A stretch of 56,500 bases of DNA from NCBI GenBank assembly GCA_949840905.1, contig CATKXW010000014.1, positions 1-56,500 of the forward strand, written 5' to 3'. This DNA comes from an uncultured Eggerthellaceae bacterium (lineage in GTDB: Bacteria > Actinomycetota > Coriobacteriia > Coriobacteriales > Eggerthellaceae). Positions 45,339 to 54,229 of the stretch are shown here, piece after piece (within the stretch, counting starts at the first letter, position 1; each line of letters opens with the position of its first letter). The position numbers and the translations under genes are program-made. The notes beneath the pieces are model-generated. The model searched no databases, was not told where the DNA came from, and saw nothing but the letters and a program-made list of their open reading frames with translations.

Positions 45339-46115
45339 TCAACGCTTCTTCGTCGGGCGCTTCTTCTTCTCTTTACGGGTGACATTGACTTCGACAGGCT
45401 TCACTTCTATAGGAGCGTTCTCTTCCTTCTGACGATCCGCCAGACGGCAACGATACATGGTGAACTGATTCTGGCCGATGCCGATGAGAGACGACACGCC
45501 CCAGAACAACAGAACACCAGCAGGAGAGCTCCAACTGATCCAGAGCATGAAGATGGTCATGATGCCAGCCATCATCAACGTCTGATTCTTCTGCTGTTTA
45601 TTCTCGCTCTTCAACTGTTGCAGTACCATCGGGATGAAGGTAGCGCCAGCGAAGATGATCATAAGGATAAGATAGGGAACAAATGTTCCAAATCCCTGTT
45701 CAAGAGCCTGACCAGGGGTCATGACCAGATTCGGCACGATATTGTAGAACGTGAATTGGTCTGCTCCGATGCGATCGCCCATCTCACGGAGCGTTTGGAA
45801 CAGCGCGATAAAGATGGGCATCTGTAGCAACATAGGAAGACATCCAGCGAGCGGATTGAACTTCGCCTCTGCGTAAAGCTTCTGAAGCTCTTGCTGCTGA
45901 CGCACCTTATCATCAGCGAAGCGCGTCTGTATCTCTTGCAGCTTCGGCTGTATCTTCTGCATCTGATAGCTCGACTTCGCCTGCTTATGCATGAGCGGTG
46001 CGACGAGGATACGGAAGATGATGGTAACGATGATGATGGCCAGGCCCCAGTCACCGCACAGATTATCGAAGAACTGGATGACGCTGAATATCCAATCCTT
46101 GAATATATCCCACAT
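45339..46115 (-). CDS. yidC: Membrane protein insertase YidC
   Basis: The 258-residue protein is of the short Gram-positive type, with about five membrane helices (ILVAPLMHKQAKSS, PLAGCLPMLLQMPIFIAL, SSPAGVLLFW) and a basic tail. It inserts proteins into the membrane alone or with Sec. It lacks an obvious lipoprotein signal peptide. Confidence 0.92.
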   Translation of the reverse strand: MWDIFKDWIFSVIQFFDNLCGDWGLAIIIVTIIFRILVAPLMHKQAKSSYQMQKIQPKLQEIQTRFADDKVRQQQELQKLYAEAKFNPLAGCLPMLLQMPIFIALFQTLREMGDRIGADQFTFYNIVPNLVMTPGQALEQGFGTFVPYLILMIIFAGATFIPMVLQQLKSENKQQKNQTLMMAGIMTIFMLWISWSSPAGVLLFWGVSSLIGIGQNQFTMYRCRLADRQKEENAPIEVKPVEVNVTRKEKKKRPTKKR

Positions 46116-46150
46116 GAAAGTCCCCTTTTATTCTTCTCTGTGGTCCCGCG

Positions 46151-46390
46151 CTACTCTTCAGGCACCGGATCGAACCCATAAGGACCGCCCGGTCGGCAGC
46201 GGAGTATCCTTCTCACGGAAAGAGAGATGCCCCGTCGGAACCCGAATCGTCGCAACGCTATCAAACTGTACTCCGAACAGGTCGGAATATACCGACAGCA
46301 AGAGGGAAAGAGCGGTGAGATGGCAGCACGATAGAACTTGACGAAGCCGATAGCCATGGCGGTCGGTATGTTCTTGAGCGTCTCTTTCAT
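46151..46390 (-). CDS. yidD: Membrane protein insertion efficiency factor YidD
   Basis: The 79-residue product has the family pattern FYRAAISPLFPSCCRYIPTC and GGPYGFDPVP. It overlaps rnpA by 4 bp. Confidence 0.94.
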   Translation of the reverse strand: MKETLKNIPTAMAIGFVKFYRAAISPLFPSCCRYIPTCSEYSLIALRRFGFRRGISLSVRRILRCRPGGPYGFDPVPEE

Positions 46391-46764
46391 GATCCGCTCT
46401 TCACTGCCCTCTTCGCTCTTGTGATGCTCGTTATCCTCTTCCTACACTGGTCGAGTACCTCTTGATACGGTCGTTCAGTAATGCCTCGCTTGGCAAGGAA
46501 TATTACCTCATATCCCTGCCATGGCCCTCCTAAGTCGTGACAAATGGCGCGCATACGGCGTTTCGCTGCGTTCCTCCACACCGCATTGCCGCCCTTTTTC
46601 CCTGCAATAAAAGCAACACGACCCGGAAGGTCGTGTTCTTCTGCCTTGTCATCTGCTGTTCTCTTCGCTGTGTGTCCGACGATCAACGTCACCGAAGGCG
46701 TCTTATACCAACTACCCTCATCGAAGAGAGCGGCGATGTCACCACTTGAGGTAATGGTCTCCAA
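46387..46764 (-). CDS. rnpA: Ribonuclease P protein component
   Basis: The 125-residue protein is basic in its second half and carries the RNR-type motif AVWRNAAKRRMRAI. It assists the RNase P RNA in tRNA 5' maturation. It follows rpmH by 9 bp. Confidence 0.93.
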   Translation of the reverse strand: METITSSGDIAALFDEGSWYKTPSVTLIVGHTAKRTADDKAEEHDLPGRVAFIAGKKGGNAVWRNAAKRRMRAICHDLGGPWQGYEVIFLAKRGITERPYQEVLDQCRKRITSITRAKRAVKSGS

Positions 46765-46773
46765 TGCAGCGAG

Positions 46774-46908
46774 TTACACGCTGAGGCGCTTGCGACCCTT
46801 AGCGCGGCGAGCAGAGAGCACTGCGCGGCCGGCTTTGGTGGACATGCGATTACGGAAACCGTGGCACTTAGCGCGCTTGCGCTTGTTCGGTTGGTAAGTG
46901 CGTTTCAT
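46774..46908 (-). CDS. rpmH: 50S ribosomal protein L34
   Basis: The 44-residue product ([20 protein letters not shown] start, KGRKRLSV end) is a clear L34. It is the first gene of the operon reading to rsmG or beyond. Confidence 0.97.
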   Translation of the reverse strand: MKRTYQPNKRKRAKCHGFRNRMSTKAGRAVLSARRAKGRKRLSV

Positions 46909-46949
46909 CTGAATGAACCTTTCATCATGAAAAAATGCGTAGCCTGACG

Positions 46950-46977
46950 ATTATATCCCAACGATGACCACTGTCAA
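46950..46977 (-). promoter_or_regulatory. Promoter of the rpmH operon
   Basis: On the minus strand a consensus -35 TTGACA (46977-46972) and -10 TATAAT (46955-46950) are separated by 16 bp. Confidence 0.88.
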
Positions 46978-47012
46978 AGGGGGGTTCTGCTTTGGTTCTG
47001 GTCTTTGGAGTC

Positions 47013-47122
47013 GGATGTTGTCAGGGATATAACGTATCCTCGACGTATCGAGATCGATGATTCAAGATATCGTCGATCTTTTTTGGCTTGACCTCGTCTG
47101 CGTTGTGTCCCTGACAACATCC
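47013..47122. repeat. 15-bp inverted repeat around a hairpin, between dnaA and rpmH
   Basis: GGATGTTGTCAGGGA (47013-47027) and TCCCTGACAACATCC (47108-47122) are perfect inverted repeats. The spacer holds the hairpin at 47051-47084. No gene lies between 46978 and 47393. Weak DnaA-box-like 9-mers occur near 47336 and 47375. Confidence 0.8.
47051..47084 (+). terminator. Rho-independent-type terminator reading plus-strand
   Basis: AGATCGATGAT pairs with ATCGTCGATCT (11 pairs, one G-U) around a 7-nt loop and is followed by TTTTTT. No plus-strand gene ends here; both neighbours are on the minus strand. Confidence 0.7.
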
Positions 47123-47393
47123 TCTGTTTCCATAGTTGGGAAGAACCGACTCTTCGTTTGAGATAGAAGAGCGTAAAAAGATAAGAGGTAATGACAATAA
47201 TAACGACGGTTCATTTGTTGATAGGTTAAGTTTCAGCTGGTGAGATATGGAAATGAATGAGACATGGGGTGTGAGTTTCCGCATGAGATGTCCCCAATGG
47301 GCCTGAAGGGAGGAGAAGGGATATTCACAACGAACGTGGAAAGAAACAGCGGTTATCAAAAGGTTAGGCGCATCCTTTCCACTATATCTTCGC

Positions 47394-48959
47394 TTACAGT
47401 TCGCGGATTATCTGCTTGAGCACTTCCACTTCTTCTTGCACTTCGCGGTTGTTGCGCACCATCTCTTCTACCGAGGTGACCGAATGCATGGCGGTGGTGT
47501 GATCGCGATTGAACTTCTTGGCGATGTTATTGAACGGCAGGTCGAGCAGCTGGCGGCACAGATATATGGCGATATGTCGCGGATAGACGATGTTGCGGGC
47601 ACGAGAACGACCAACCAGGTCGGCGTGCTTTATCTTGTAGAAGTTCTCTACCTCGCGCATGATGTCCTCGACGGTGAGGTTCTTCGACGAGCCACCGGAG
47701 AAATGGTCCTTCAGCAACACGCGCACCTCGTCGATGGATAGGTCGTATTGATTGAAGAACTTTATCTGGTAGACCACTTTGGTGATGGCGCTCTTGAGCT
47801 CACGGATGTTAGAGCTCGAGTTCTCTGCGATGTACATCTGGATATCTTCTGGGATGGAGAAGCTCTCAAGGCCCTCGTTGCGCTTGTACTCGTTGATGAA
47901 GCTCTTGACGATACCTAGCTTCGTCTCTATCTCGGGCGGCTGGATGTCGATGGTGCCGCCACGGTTGAAGCGGGAGTGATATCGCTCGTCGATGTCGATG
48001 TTCTTCGGTGCGCGGTCAGCAGAGAAGACGATCTGGCGACCCTGGTTCGTGAGCTTGTTGAATATCTGGAACACGATGTCGAGGGTCTGTTTCTTGCCTT
48101 GGAGATACTGGATATCATCTATGAGCAGCACATCGGCTTCTTCGTAATGGGTCTTGAAGTTCTTGTAGCTGGCCTTGTCCTTGTCGTGGGCTGCACCGGC
48201 ATCCATGTAATCGCTCAGCAGCTCCGCTGAATCGACGTAGACCGTGCGCAGGTGCGGCTGGGTCTCATAGATGTAGTTTTGGATGGCGCGCATGAGATGG
48301 GTCTTGCCCAAGCCGCTCTTACCATAGATGAACAGGGGATTCAGCGGCGTCTTGCCTGGCATCTCCGCCACGTCGACCGCCATGGAATACGCCATGCGGT
48401 TCGAGTCTCCGATGACGAAGTTCTCGAATGTGAGGGAAGAGATCAAGTTGTCATCGTCGGTGGCATGACGCTGGGAGTAGTTCTCGTAAGGGTGAGGCTC
48501 TACGACAGTGGGCCGTTCGAAGGTGCTCGCTCCTGAGAGAGGAGCAGGGGCGTCGGTCGCAGCTGCGGCTATCGTTTCCGGTGCGAAGCTTTGAGGTCGG
48601 GTAGCAGGTATGGGCTGGGCGGGTGCGGGTTCAGGGGTCTCCGTGGTGGGAGCCAGCGTTGAAGAGGGTGTCGGTTGAGCAGACGCTGCAGAAGAGCCTG
48701 TCATGTCCACTTCGATGATGACCGTATAAGGGTTTCCGAAGACCTCTTGCAGCCCGCGCTTTATCAGGTCGAGATAATGGGTGCTCACCCAGCTCTTGAT
48801 GAAGTCGTTATCGGCGGTCAGCATGAGGAAACCGTCGCTCATAGCTTGTGGCTGCAAACGCGAGAAGAACGCCTTCACCTGGGAGGCGTCCACGTCGTCA
48901 TAGGAGCTGACCTGTTCGCATACGCGATTCCAGTTATCAGTGAGCGCACTGAAGTCCAT
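47394..48959 (-). CDS. dnaA: Chromosomal replication initiator DnaA
   Basis: DnaA opens the origin. The 521-residue protein has domain I at the N-terminus, a variable linker, the AAA+ core with GKSGLGKTHLM (about residue 215) and LLIDDIQYL, and the C-terminal DNA-binding domain with DHTTAMHS (about 490). The start at 48959 (MDFSAL) is chosen over the ATG at 49010 because it matches DnaA N-termini. It points toward rpmH and away from dnaN, which is unusual. Confidence 0.96.
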   Translation of the reverse strand: MDFSALTDNWNRVCEQVSSYDDVDASQVKAFFSRLQPQAMSDGFLMLTADNDFIKSWVSTHYLDLIKRGLQEVFGNPYTVIIEVDMTGSSAASAQPTPSSTLAPTTETPEPAPAQPIPATRPQSFAPETIAAAATDAPAPLSGASTFERPTVVEPHPYENYSQRHATDDDNLISSLTFENFVIGDSNRMAYSMAVDVAEMPGKTPLNPLFIYGKSGLGKTHLMRAIQNYIYETQPHLRTVYVDSAELLSDYMDAGAAHDKDKASYKNFKTHYEEADVLLIDDIQYLQGKKQTLDIVFQIFNKLTNQGRQIVFSADRAPKNIDIDERYHSRFNRGGTIDIQPPEIETKLGIVKSFINEYKRNEGLESFSIPEDIQMYIAENSSSNIRELKSAITKVVYQIKFFNQYDLSIDEVRVLLKDHFSGGSSKNLTVEDIMREVENFYKIKHADLVGRSRARNIVYPRHIAIYLCRQLLDLPFNNIAKKFNRDHTTAMHSVTSVEEMVRNNREVQEEVEVLKQIIREL

Positions 48960-48998
48960 AGCTGCAAGCCTTAATGCCGGAAATGAGAAAGTGCCTTG

Positions 48999-49022
48999 AT
49001 TGTAAACCAAAGCGGTGGAAAA
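48999..49022 (-). promoter_or_regulatory. dnaA promoter with overlapping DnaA-box-like site
   Basis: A TACAAT -10 candidate (49004-48999) lies about 40 bp before the dnaA start. TTTTCCACC (49022-49014) lies in the spacer or -35 region and could allow autoregulation. Confidence 0.5.
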
Positions 49023-49061
49023 CGGTAAAAGGGAACAGGTGATGGAACGCGCTCGTCGTGC

Positions 49062-49907
49062 CTACGGAAGGAGCGATTCGGCAGCAGCATGGCCGAGCGG
49101 GGTAAGAGCGCGCTTTTTCGAGGCCACGGTCTCGATGAGCCCGGCTTCCTCTAACTTCTTCAACAAGACGTGCGTGGAGGATGGCGGCGTTTCGCTCAGC
49201 TGTGCGAGGGCGGTCACACCGAGAGGGCCATCACTATAAAGAAGGACGAGCAGCGCTCGCTCTCGCGGGGAGAGCGGGGCCACGGCGAGGGAAGCCTGGG
49301 CCGATTCGTATTCGTGATAGCGCTCGCGGATGGCCGTTGCGGGAGAAGGGGTGCTCGTGGGCGGCTCTTCTTGGTGATGGACCTTGCTGATGGTGACCAC
49401 TGCACCGTCGCCTATGTTGTCCTCTATGGTGATGGTTCCCTCTGAAGCATCGAGGTAGTCCTTCACGATAGGAAGCCCGGATCCGACGCCTCGAATATAG
49501 CGCTTCATCGGTTCGATAGCGGAAGTGAAGCCTGGTTTTTGAGCCTTTTCCGCCTCGGCGATGCCTGGCCCTTGATCGGCGAAGCGGATAGTGTTCCCTC
49601 CATCGAGGATAGATACGGTCACTTCGCGAAAATAGGCATGGATGAAGTTCTCGGTCACCTCGCGTATGACGGTATAGGGAAGAGTGCCACCGGCGAGCTT
49701 TGCTTGTTCGTAGATGACATTGGTGAGAGATTCGATGTATTGACCGGTCTCGGCGGGAGGCACTTCGGTGATGCGGGGGGCGCTCTTCAGGTCATCGTAG
49801 AGAGCAACGCGAGCCGGAGTGGTAACGAGCGAGAAATCAGATATGCTACCGCCTAGGGCAGTGAAGGATCCGCTCTTCTCTATGGTCTGCTCGTTCGTCG
49901 TGTTCAT
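49062..49907 (-). CDS. GHKL ATPase domain fused to a C-terminal winged-helix domain
   Basis: The first 160 residues resemble an anti-sigma/histidine-kinase-type ATPase (REVTENFIHA N-box, DQGPGIAEAEK G1-box, GVGSGLPIVKDYL G2-box). A linker follows, then a MarR-like winged helix (LSPRERALLVLLYSDGPLGV, ETPPSSTHVLLKKLEEAGLI). It has no sensor, histidine or membrane segment. It lies just upstream of dnaA. Two starts are possible, 49907 (weak AAAGA upstream) and 49928. TGATTCA repeats in its promoter may be its operator. Its role is unknown; control of origin genes is a reasonable guess. Confidence 0.75.
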   Translation of the reverse strand: MNTTNEQTIEKSGSFTALGGSISDFSLVTTPARVALYDDLKSAPRITEVPPAETGQYIESLTNVIYEQAKLAGGTLPYTVIREVTENFIHAYFREVTVSILDGGNTIRFADQGPGIAEAEKAQKPGFTSAIEPMKRYIRGVGSGLPIVKDYLDASEGTITIEDNIGDGAVVTISKVHHQEEPPTSTPSPATAIRERYHEYESAQASLAVAPLSPRERALLVLLYSDGPLGVTALAQLSETPPSSTHVLLKKLEEAGLIETVASKKRALTPLGHAAAESLLP

Positions 49908-49928
49908 CGGTCTTTCATATTCATTCAA

Positions 49929-50031
49929 AATGATTCAGAGAAATTCAAGAGTATTCTAACGAAGAAATGAGATAGAAGGCACGTGAAGTGCGGTAATGAA
50001 TCATTCATTCAGGGTGATTCATGATTCATGA
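49929..50031. promoter_or_regulatory. Cluster of TGATTCA sites upstream of the ATPase-HTH gene
   Basis: TGATTCA or its complement TGAATCA occurs at 49929, 49997, 50015 and 50022. The last two are directly adjacent. They lie in the promoter region of the ATPase-HTH gene and may be operators for it. Confidence 0.5.
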
Positions 50032-50560
50032 AGATATAAAATCGGATTCAATCAGGTGAAATAGAAAGTTATGAACAAATAATTCACTAAAAGTGGAAAA
50101 CCTTGAAAGTTCGGAATCAGGTTCAGGGGAAAACCAGAAAGAGCTGTGAAAAAGTATTCGAGAAAGTTGTTGACTTTTTAGGATTCTAAGTTTCTCCTGC
50201 TCGACGTTACGGAACTGTTAAAAGATGAGCCAAAGCCTCCTCACAAGAGTTCGTTTAGGGCGCTCGTTTGTTCGTTTCAGTTCTAGGATAAAAGTTTTAC
50301 CAGTTCAAAGGTCATATAGAAGAAGCGAAGAATAATATCGCTCAAAAGTAATCAACAGAGAGATCCCTCCATCATTTTTAAAAAAATGCTCATTTTAGTG
50401 GGGGTTGAGTCGCGATATCGAGTCGGTTCAAAGCCCTTCGCAAAGTTTTCCACTTTTTCCACAGAGGCATTGCATAGTTTTGGGGAAAACTAGTCCCATG
50501 AAGTTCCTCTTGGAGCGGTGGTACTATACACGTCAAGACATTCACAGCCATTCATTCATA
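49930..50560. other. Probable replication origin (oriC) region
   Basis: This AT-rich, gene-free stretch separates the divergent dnaA-side and dnaN-side genes. DnaA-box-like 9-mers include TTTTCCACT (50446-50454) directly followed by TTTTCCACA (50455-50463), AGTGGAAAA (50092-50100) and TGTGAAAAA (50145-50153). The most AT-rich part is 50280-50400. An inverted repeat TAGTTTT/AAAACTA lies at 50475-50492. Confidence 0.75.
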
Positions 50561-50579
50561 TATGAAAGAGGAACGTTCC

Positions 50580-51680
50580 ATGAGATTCAGCATCAATCAA
50601 AGCGAATTGCAGAACGCTCTCGCCATCGTATCCAAAGGCATATCCACTCGTTCCACATTGCCCATCCTTTCGGGCATCTTGATAGAAGCGAACGAGGATG
50701 CCATCACGTTGCAGGCGACCGATCTGGAACTGTCCATCCAATATTCTGCTGCGGCGTTGGTGGAAGAGCCCGGCAAGACCGTCGTTCCTGGCAAGCTGTT
50801 CTCTGACATCGTGAAGAGCCTGACCGACGCAGCGGTGCATGTGGAAGCCACCGACGAGCAAGCGGTCATCACGTGCGACACGTCTTCGTTCTCCATTAAG
50901 GTGATGAGCGCTGAAGATTTCCCAGGATTCCCTCAGGTGAGCACCGAGGAACGCATCGAGATACCGTTCGTGCAATTCTCTTCCATGGTGAAGCGCGTAG
51001 CGCGCGTGGTATCGAAGGACGAGTCGCGGGCTATCCTCACCGGTGTGCTCATCACCGCTTCGGAAGGCCAGCTGCGCATGGTCGCCACCGACTCCTACCG
51101 CTTGGCCATCGTGGATGCTGAGCTGCCCGAGAACGCGGCAGCCGATTTCGAGGCGGTCATCTCCGGCACCTTCCTCACCGACATCGCGTCGCTGCCGAAG
51201 ACCGAGTCGCCCGTTACCTTGGCTTTAGCCGAGAACCAGATCGTGGTCACCTGCGATAACACCATGTTCATCAATCGGCGCATCGAGGGAACCTATCCGA
51301 ACTATCGCCAATTGCTTCCCGATACCTACAGCACACGCGCAGTAGTGGAGACCGATCACTTGGCGGCTTCCGTTCGCCGCGCCGCACTGCTCGGCTCTGC
51401 GAGCTCGCCGGTGCGCATCGATCTGAACGCCGATACGAACACCGCGCATGTGTCCGCTATGTCCCAAGATGTGGGTTCGGCTCAGGAGACCATCAAGTGC
51501 GAGGTGGAAGGCGAACCTATCGAGATAGCGTTCAATTATATGTATGTGCTCGATGGTCTGTCCTCTATGGGTAGCGGCACCGTGGCGCTCGAATTGCTGA
51601 ATCCCATGAAGCCGGGTATCTTCCGCGCGACCGACGGCGACGACTTCCTCTATCTGGTCATGCCGGTGCGCATCTCCTAG
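50580..51680 (+). CDS. dnaN: DNA polymerase III sliding clamp
   Basis: The 366-residue beta clamp encircles DNA and tethers polymerase. It has the three-domain clamp pattern, with MRFSINQSEL, ATDLELSI, ATDSYRLAI and the C-terminal YLVMPVRIS. The start at 50580 has GAGGAA 7 nt upstream. Confidence 0.96.
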   Translation: MRFSINQSELQNALAIVSKGISTRSTLPILSGILIEANEDAITLQATDLELSIQYSAAALVEEPGKTVVPGKLFSDIVKSLTDAAVHVEATDEQAVITCDTSSFSIKVMSAEDFPGFPQVSTEERIEIPFVQFSSMVKRVARVVSKDESRAILTGVLITASEGQLRMVATDSYRLAIVDAELPENAAADFEAVISGTFLTDIASLPKTESPVTLALAENQIVVTCDNTMFINRRIEGTYPNYRQLLPDTYSTRAVVETDHLAASVRRAALLGSASSPVRIDLNADTNTAHVSAMSQDVGSAQETIKCEVEGEPIEIAFNYMYVLDGLSSMGSGTVALELLNPMKPGIFRATDGDDFLYLVMPVRIS

Positions 51681-51704
51681 AAGCGCTCGGCTGTCCGTCG
51701 CATC

Positions 51705-52826
51705 ATGGCGCTGCGCATCACTTCTCTCGACCTTCAGCGGTTCCGCTCTTACGAGCGGTTCACGTTGGATGATATAGGTATGCTCACCGTGTTCTCGGGT
51801 CCGAATGCAGTAGGGAAGACGAACATCATCGAGGGAATACAGCTGCTAACAGCGCTGACCACTTTCCGCAATGCGCCCATTCGCGAGCTAGTGCATCATG
51901 GGAATGAGAATGCGCTGATCGCTGCTGACTACGAAGGGGACGGTCGGGAGCTAGAAGTGAGGCTGACCTTGGCTGAACATGCCAAGCGGGCGACGTTGAA
52001 CGGCAAAGCGAAGCGCGCCGCCGATTTGAAGGGGTTGATGCCGTCGGTCACCTTCACCCCTGATGACCTTGACCTGGTGAAAGGCTCTATGAGCAAGCGT
52101 CGTCACGAGCTGGACGTGCTGGGCAGCCAGCTTCATAAGAACTACCATCTGATCCAGAAGGATTATGAGAAGGTGGTCCGTCACAAGAACCGTCTCCTGA
52201 AAGAAGCGCCCGATCCCTTGATGTTAGCGTCTATCGACCAGATGGTGGTAGAAGTGGGTTCGCAGCTATGTTGCTATCGTGCGGCATTATTCGAGAAGCT
52301 CGCCGCGCCGCTGCAGCGCATCTATGGAGAGATAGCTCAAGGGCGTGAAGAATTGCAGGCCAGCTATCTTCCGTCGTGGGCCTTGGAAGAGGAAGGGGCG
52401 GCGCCGTTCACGCGTGAAGAGGCCCGCGCTTTTCTCGAACGTGATCTGGTGGCGCGCAGCAGCGAAGAACTGCGGCGCGGCCGTGCCCTGGTCGGTCCTC
52501 AGAAAGATGCGATCCGTTTTCGCATCGACGGCCACGACGCCGAGGCGTTCGGCAGCCAGGGGCAACAGCGTTCCATCGTCCTCGCATGGAAGCTGGCCGA
52601 AGCGGCCACCATCGAAGAGATGCTCGAACAGTCGCCGGTACTGCTGCTCGACGATGTCATGAGCGAATTGGACGGTGCCCGCCGCGAAGCCCTGGTGACC
52701 TACATCGCCCGCGACGTACAGACCTTCATCACCACTGCCAATCTCGCCTACTTCGACCCGACCATGCTCAAGGATGCCCGTGTAGTCGATCTGCAAGGGA
52801 AAACGGACTTATCTACCCTCTCCTAA
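51705..52826 (+). CDS. recF: DNA replication and repair protein RecF
   Basis: This SMC-like ATPase helps load RecA at gaps. The 373-residue product has Walker A GPNAVGKTN, the GSQGQQRSIVLAWKLAEA signature, and Walker B VLLLDDVMSELD. It follows dnaN by 24 bp, so the two are probably one transcript. Confidence 0.95.
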   Translation: MALRITSLDLQRFRSYERFTLDDIGMLTVFSGPNAVGKTNIIEGIQLLTALTTFRNAPIRELVHHGNENALIAADYEGDGRELEVRLTLAEHAKRATLNGKAKRAADLKGLMPSVTFTPDDLDLVKGSMSKRRHELDVLGSQLHKNYHLIQKDYEKVVRHKNRLLKEAPDPLMLASIDQMVVEVGSQLCCYRAALFEKLAAPLQRIYGEIAQGREELQASYLPSWALEEEGAAPFTREEARAFLERDLVARSSEELRRGRALVGPQKDAIRFRIDGHDAEAFGSQGQQRSIVLAWKLAEAATIEEMLEQSPVLLLDDVMSELDGARREALVTYIARDVQTFITTANLAYFDPTMLKDARVVDLQGKTDLSTLS

Positions 52827-52832
52827 TAAGAG

Positions 52833-52872
52833 CCATTACCGATTTTCCCAACTTTCCATTACCGATTTTCCC
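52833..52872 (+). repeat. 17-bp direct repeat after recF
   Basis: CCATTACCGATTTTCCC occurs at 52833-52849 and 52856-52872, separated by 6 bp. Confidence 0.85.
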
Positions 52873-52952
52873 GATATACTGTGAAGCGTCGTGAGGAATG
52901 ACCGGGACGCCCTCTCCTTATCCATGCCTTTAGAGAACAGAGGAGGAATGCC

Positions 52953-53914
52953 ATGGAGGTGGCAGGATATCTTCCGCGGATCGCCGATGCACAATTGGTC
53001 GATCATCTGCGACTCTTCGGTGCTGTTGAGATAGCGGGGACTCTACCGGAAGCATATCTCTGAAAGGCTTGTTCGATGGGGAGTTTCAGCCGAACAAGGT
53101 CGAGACGAGCGCCGCAGAGCTCGTCGCTCTCATCTGTCGCGGTGGCTGGCCTGAAGCTATCGACATGGCTTCTTCCGATGCACTGAGGATCGCTCAAGAA
53201 TACCTGTATCTGGTTCTGGAAGATTCTATAGCGAAACACGGGAAGGATCCTAATATCGGGCGCCGTACGATCATGTCGCTCGCTCGAAATCTCGGCCAGG
53301 CGACCACCTATAAAACATTGAAGAAGGACATGTTCGGATCGGAAGATGAACCAGATCAGTTCATCACCGATAAGACGCTCGCTAGTTATATCGATCTATT
53401 CCGTTCGCTCTACCTCATCGAAGAAGTGCGTGGTTGGGTGCCTCAAACTCGTTCTCCGAAACGCTTCGCCATAAAGCCGAAACGATACTTCGCAGATCCC
53501 TCCCTTCCGATAGCGATGCTACATTTGAACGAAGCCTCGTTATTGAAGGATCATCAGACGCTCGGGCTCGCTTTCGAGAATCTTTGTGTGAGAGACTTGT
53601 CCGTATATGCATTGGCTCTTGGCGCAGATCGGATGAATCCGTTGCGCTATTATCACGATACTGCAGGATTAGAAGTCGATATCATCATTGAGCTCGCTGA
53701 TGGAAGATGGGCCGCGATCGAGGTGAAGCTTGGTGAAGATCGGGTACCGGAAGCCGTCGCATCTTTGAAGCGCTTGAGGGGGAAGGTGTCCGAGAATCCT
53801 CTAACGCGCTCTACGCCCCCTGCTTTCATGGCCGTTCTGACTGGCCTTGGAACCTATGCGCACGAATGTGAGGAGGGTATCTATGCGATACCTATTCGTT
53901 GTCTCAAGGACTGA
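52953..53914 (+). pseudogene. AAA/DUF4143 ATPase with its ATPase core deleted
   Basis: An ATG at 52953 (AGGAGG 6 nt upstream) encodes the typical start of this family, AGYLPRIADAQLVDHL, then FGAVEIAG, and stops at 53063. In another frame DSGDSTGSISLKGLFDGE begins at about 53030 and continues for 290 residues to 53914. That part covers the end of the ATPase and the DUF4143 nuclease-like domain (DPSLPIAML, LGLAFENL, EVDIIIELADGRWAAIEVKLG). The P-loop and ATPase core are missing, so an internal deletion plus frameshift has inactivated the gene. Confidence 0.82.
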
Positions 53915-54006
53915 TGGGCTGAGGGAGATCGAAAACATCTATAGCGGTCGGCTCTTCACGGAGTTCGGGCTCGCGTAACTGCTTGGCGCATATCTGTTCC
54001 TTTGAG

Positions 54007-54038
54007 GGCACTCGCTGTTGTGAGCGGGTGCCTTTTCT
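54007..54038 (+). terminator. Rho-independent terminator
   Basis: GGCACTCGCT pairs with AGCGGGTGCC (one G-U) around a GTTGTG loop, followed by TTTTCT. It separates the broken ATPase gene from surface gene C. Confidence 0.8.
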
Positions 54039-54194
54039 ATTGAGGTGGGAATACCCTGGTCGGCTAGTCGTTCGTTATCGATGGCTTTCTGGGGTGGGTC
54101 GCAGAATATTCACAAAAGGAAGAGAAAGATGCTTTGGCCTGGTCTTTCCTGATCGTTGTCATTACAGGTGAGCCGTGGGGGGCAGACATTCTGT

Positions 54195-54223
54195 TTGAAG
54201 TCGCTTCGGGGGCATGCTATATT
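54195..54223 (+). promoter_or_regulatory. Promoter of surface gene C
   Basis: TTGAAG (54195-54200) and TATATT (54218-54223) are separated by 17 bp, as in copies A and B. Confidence 0.72.
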
Positions 54224-54229
54224 CCGGCT

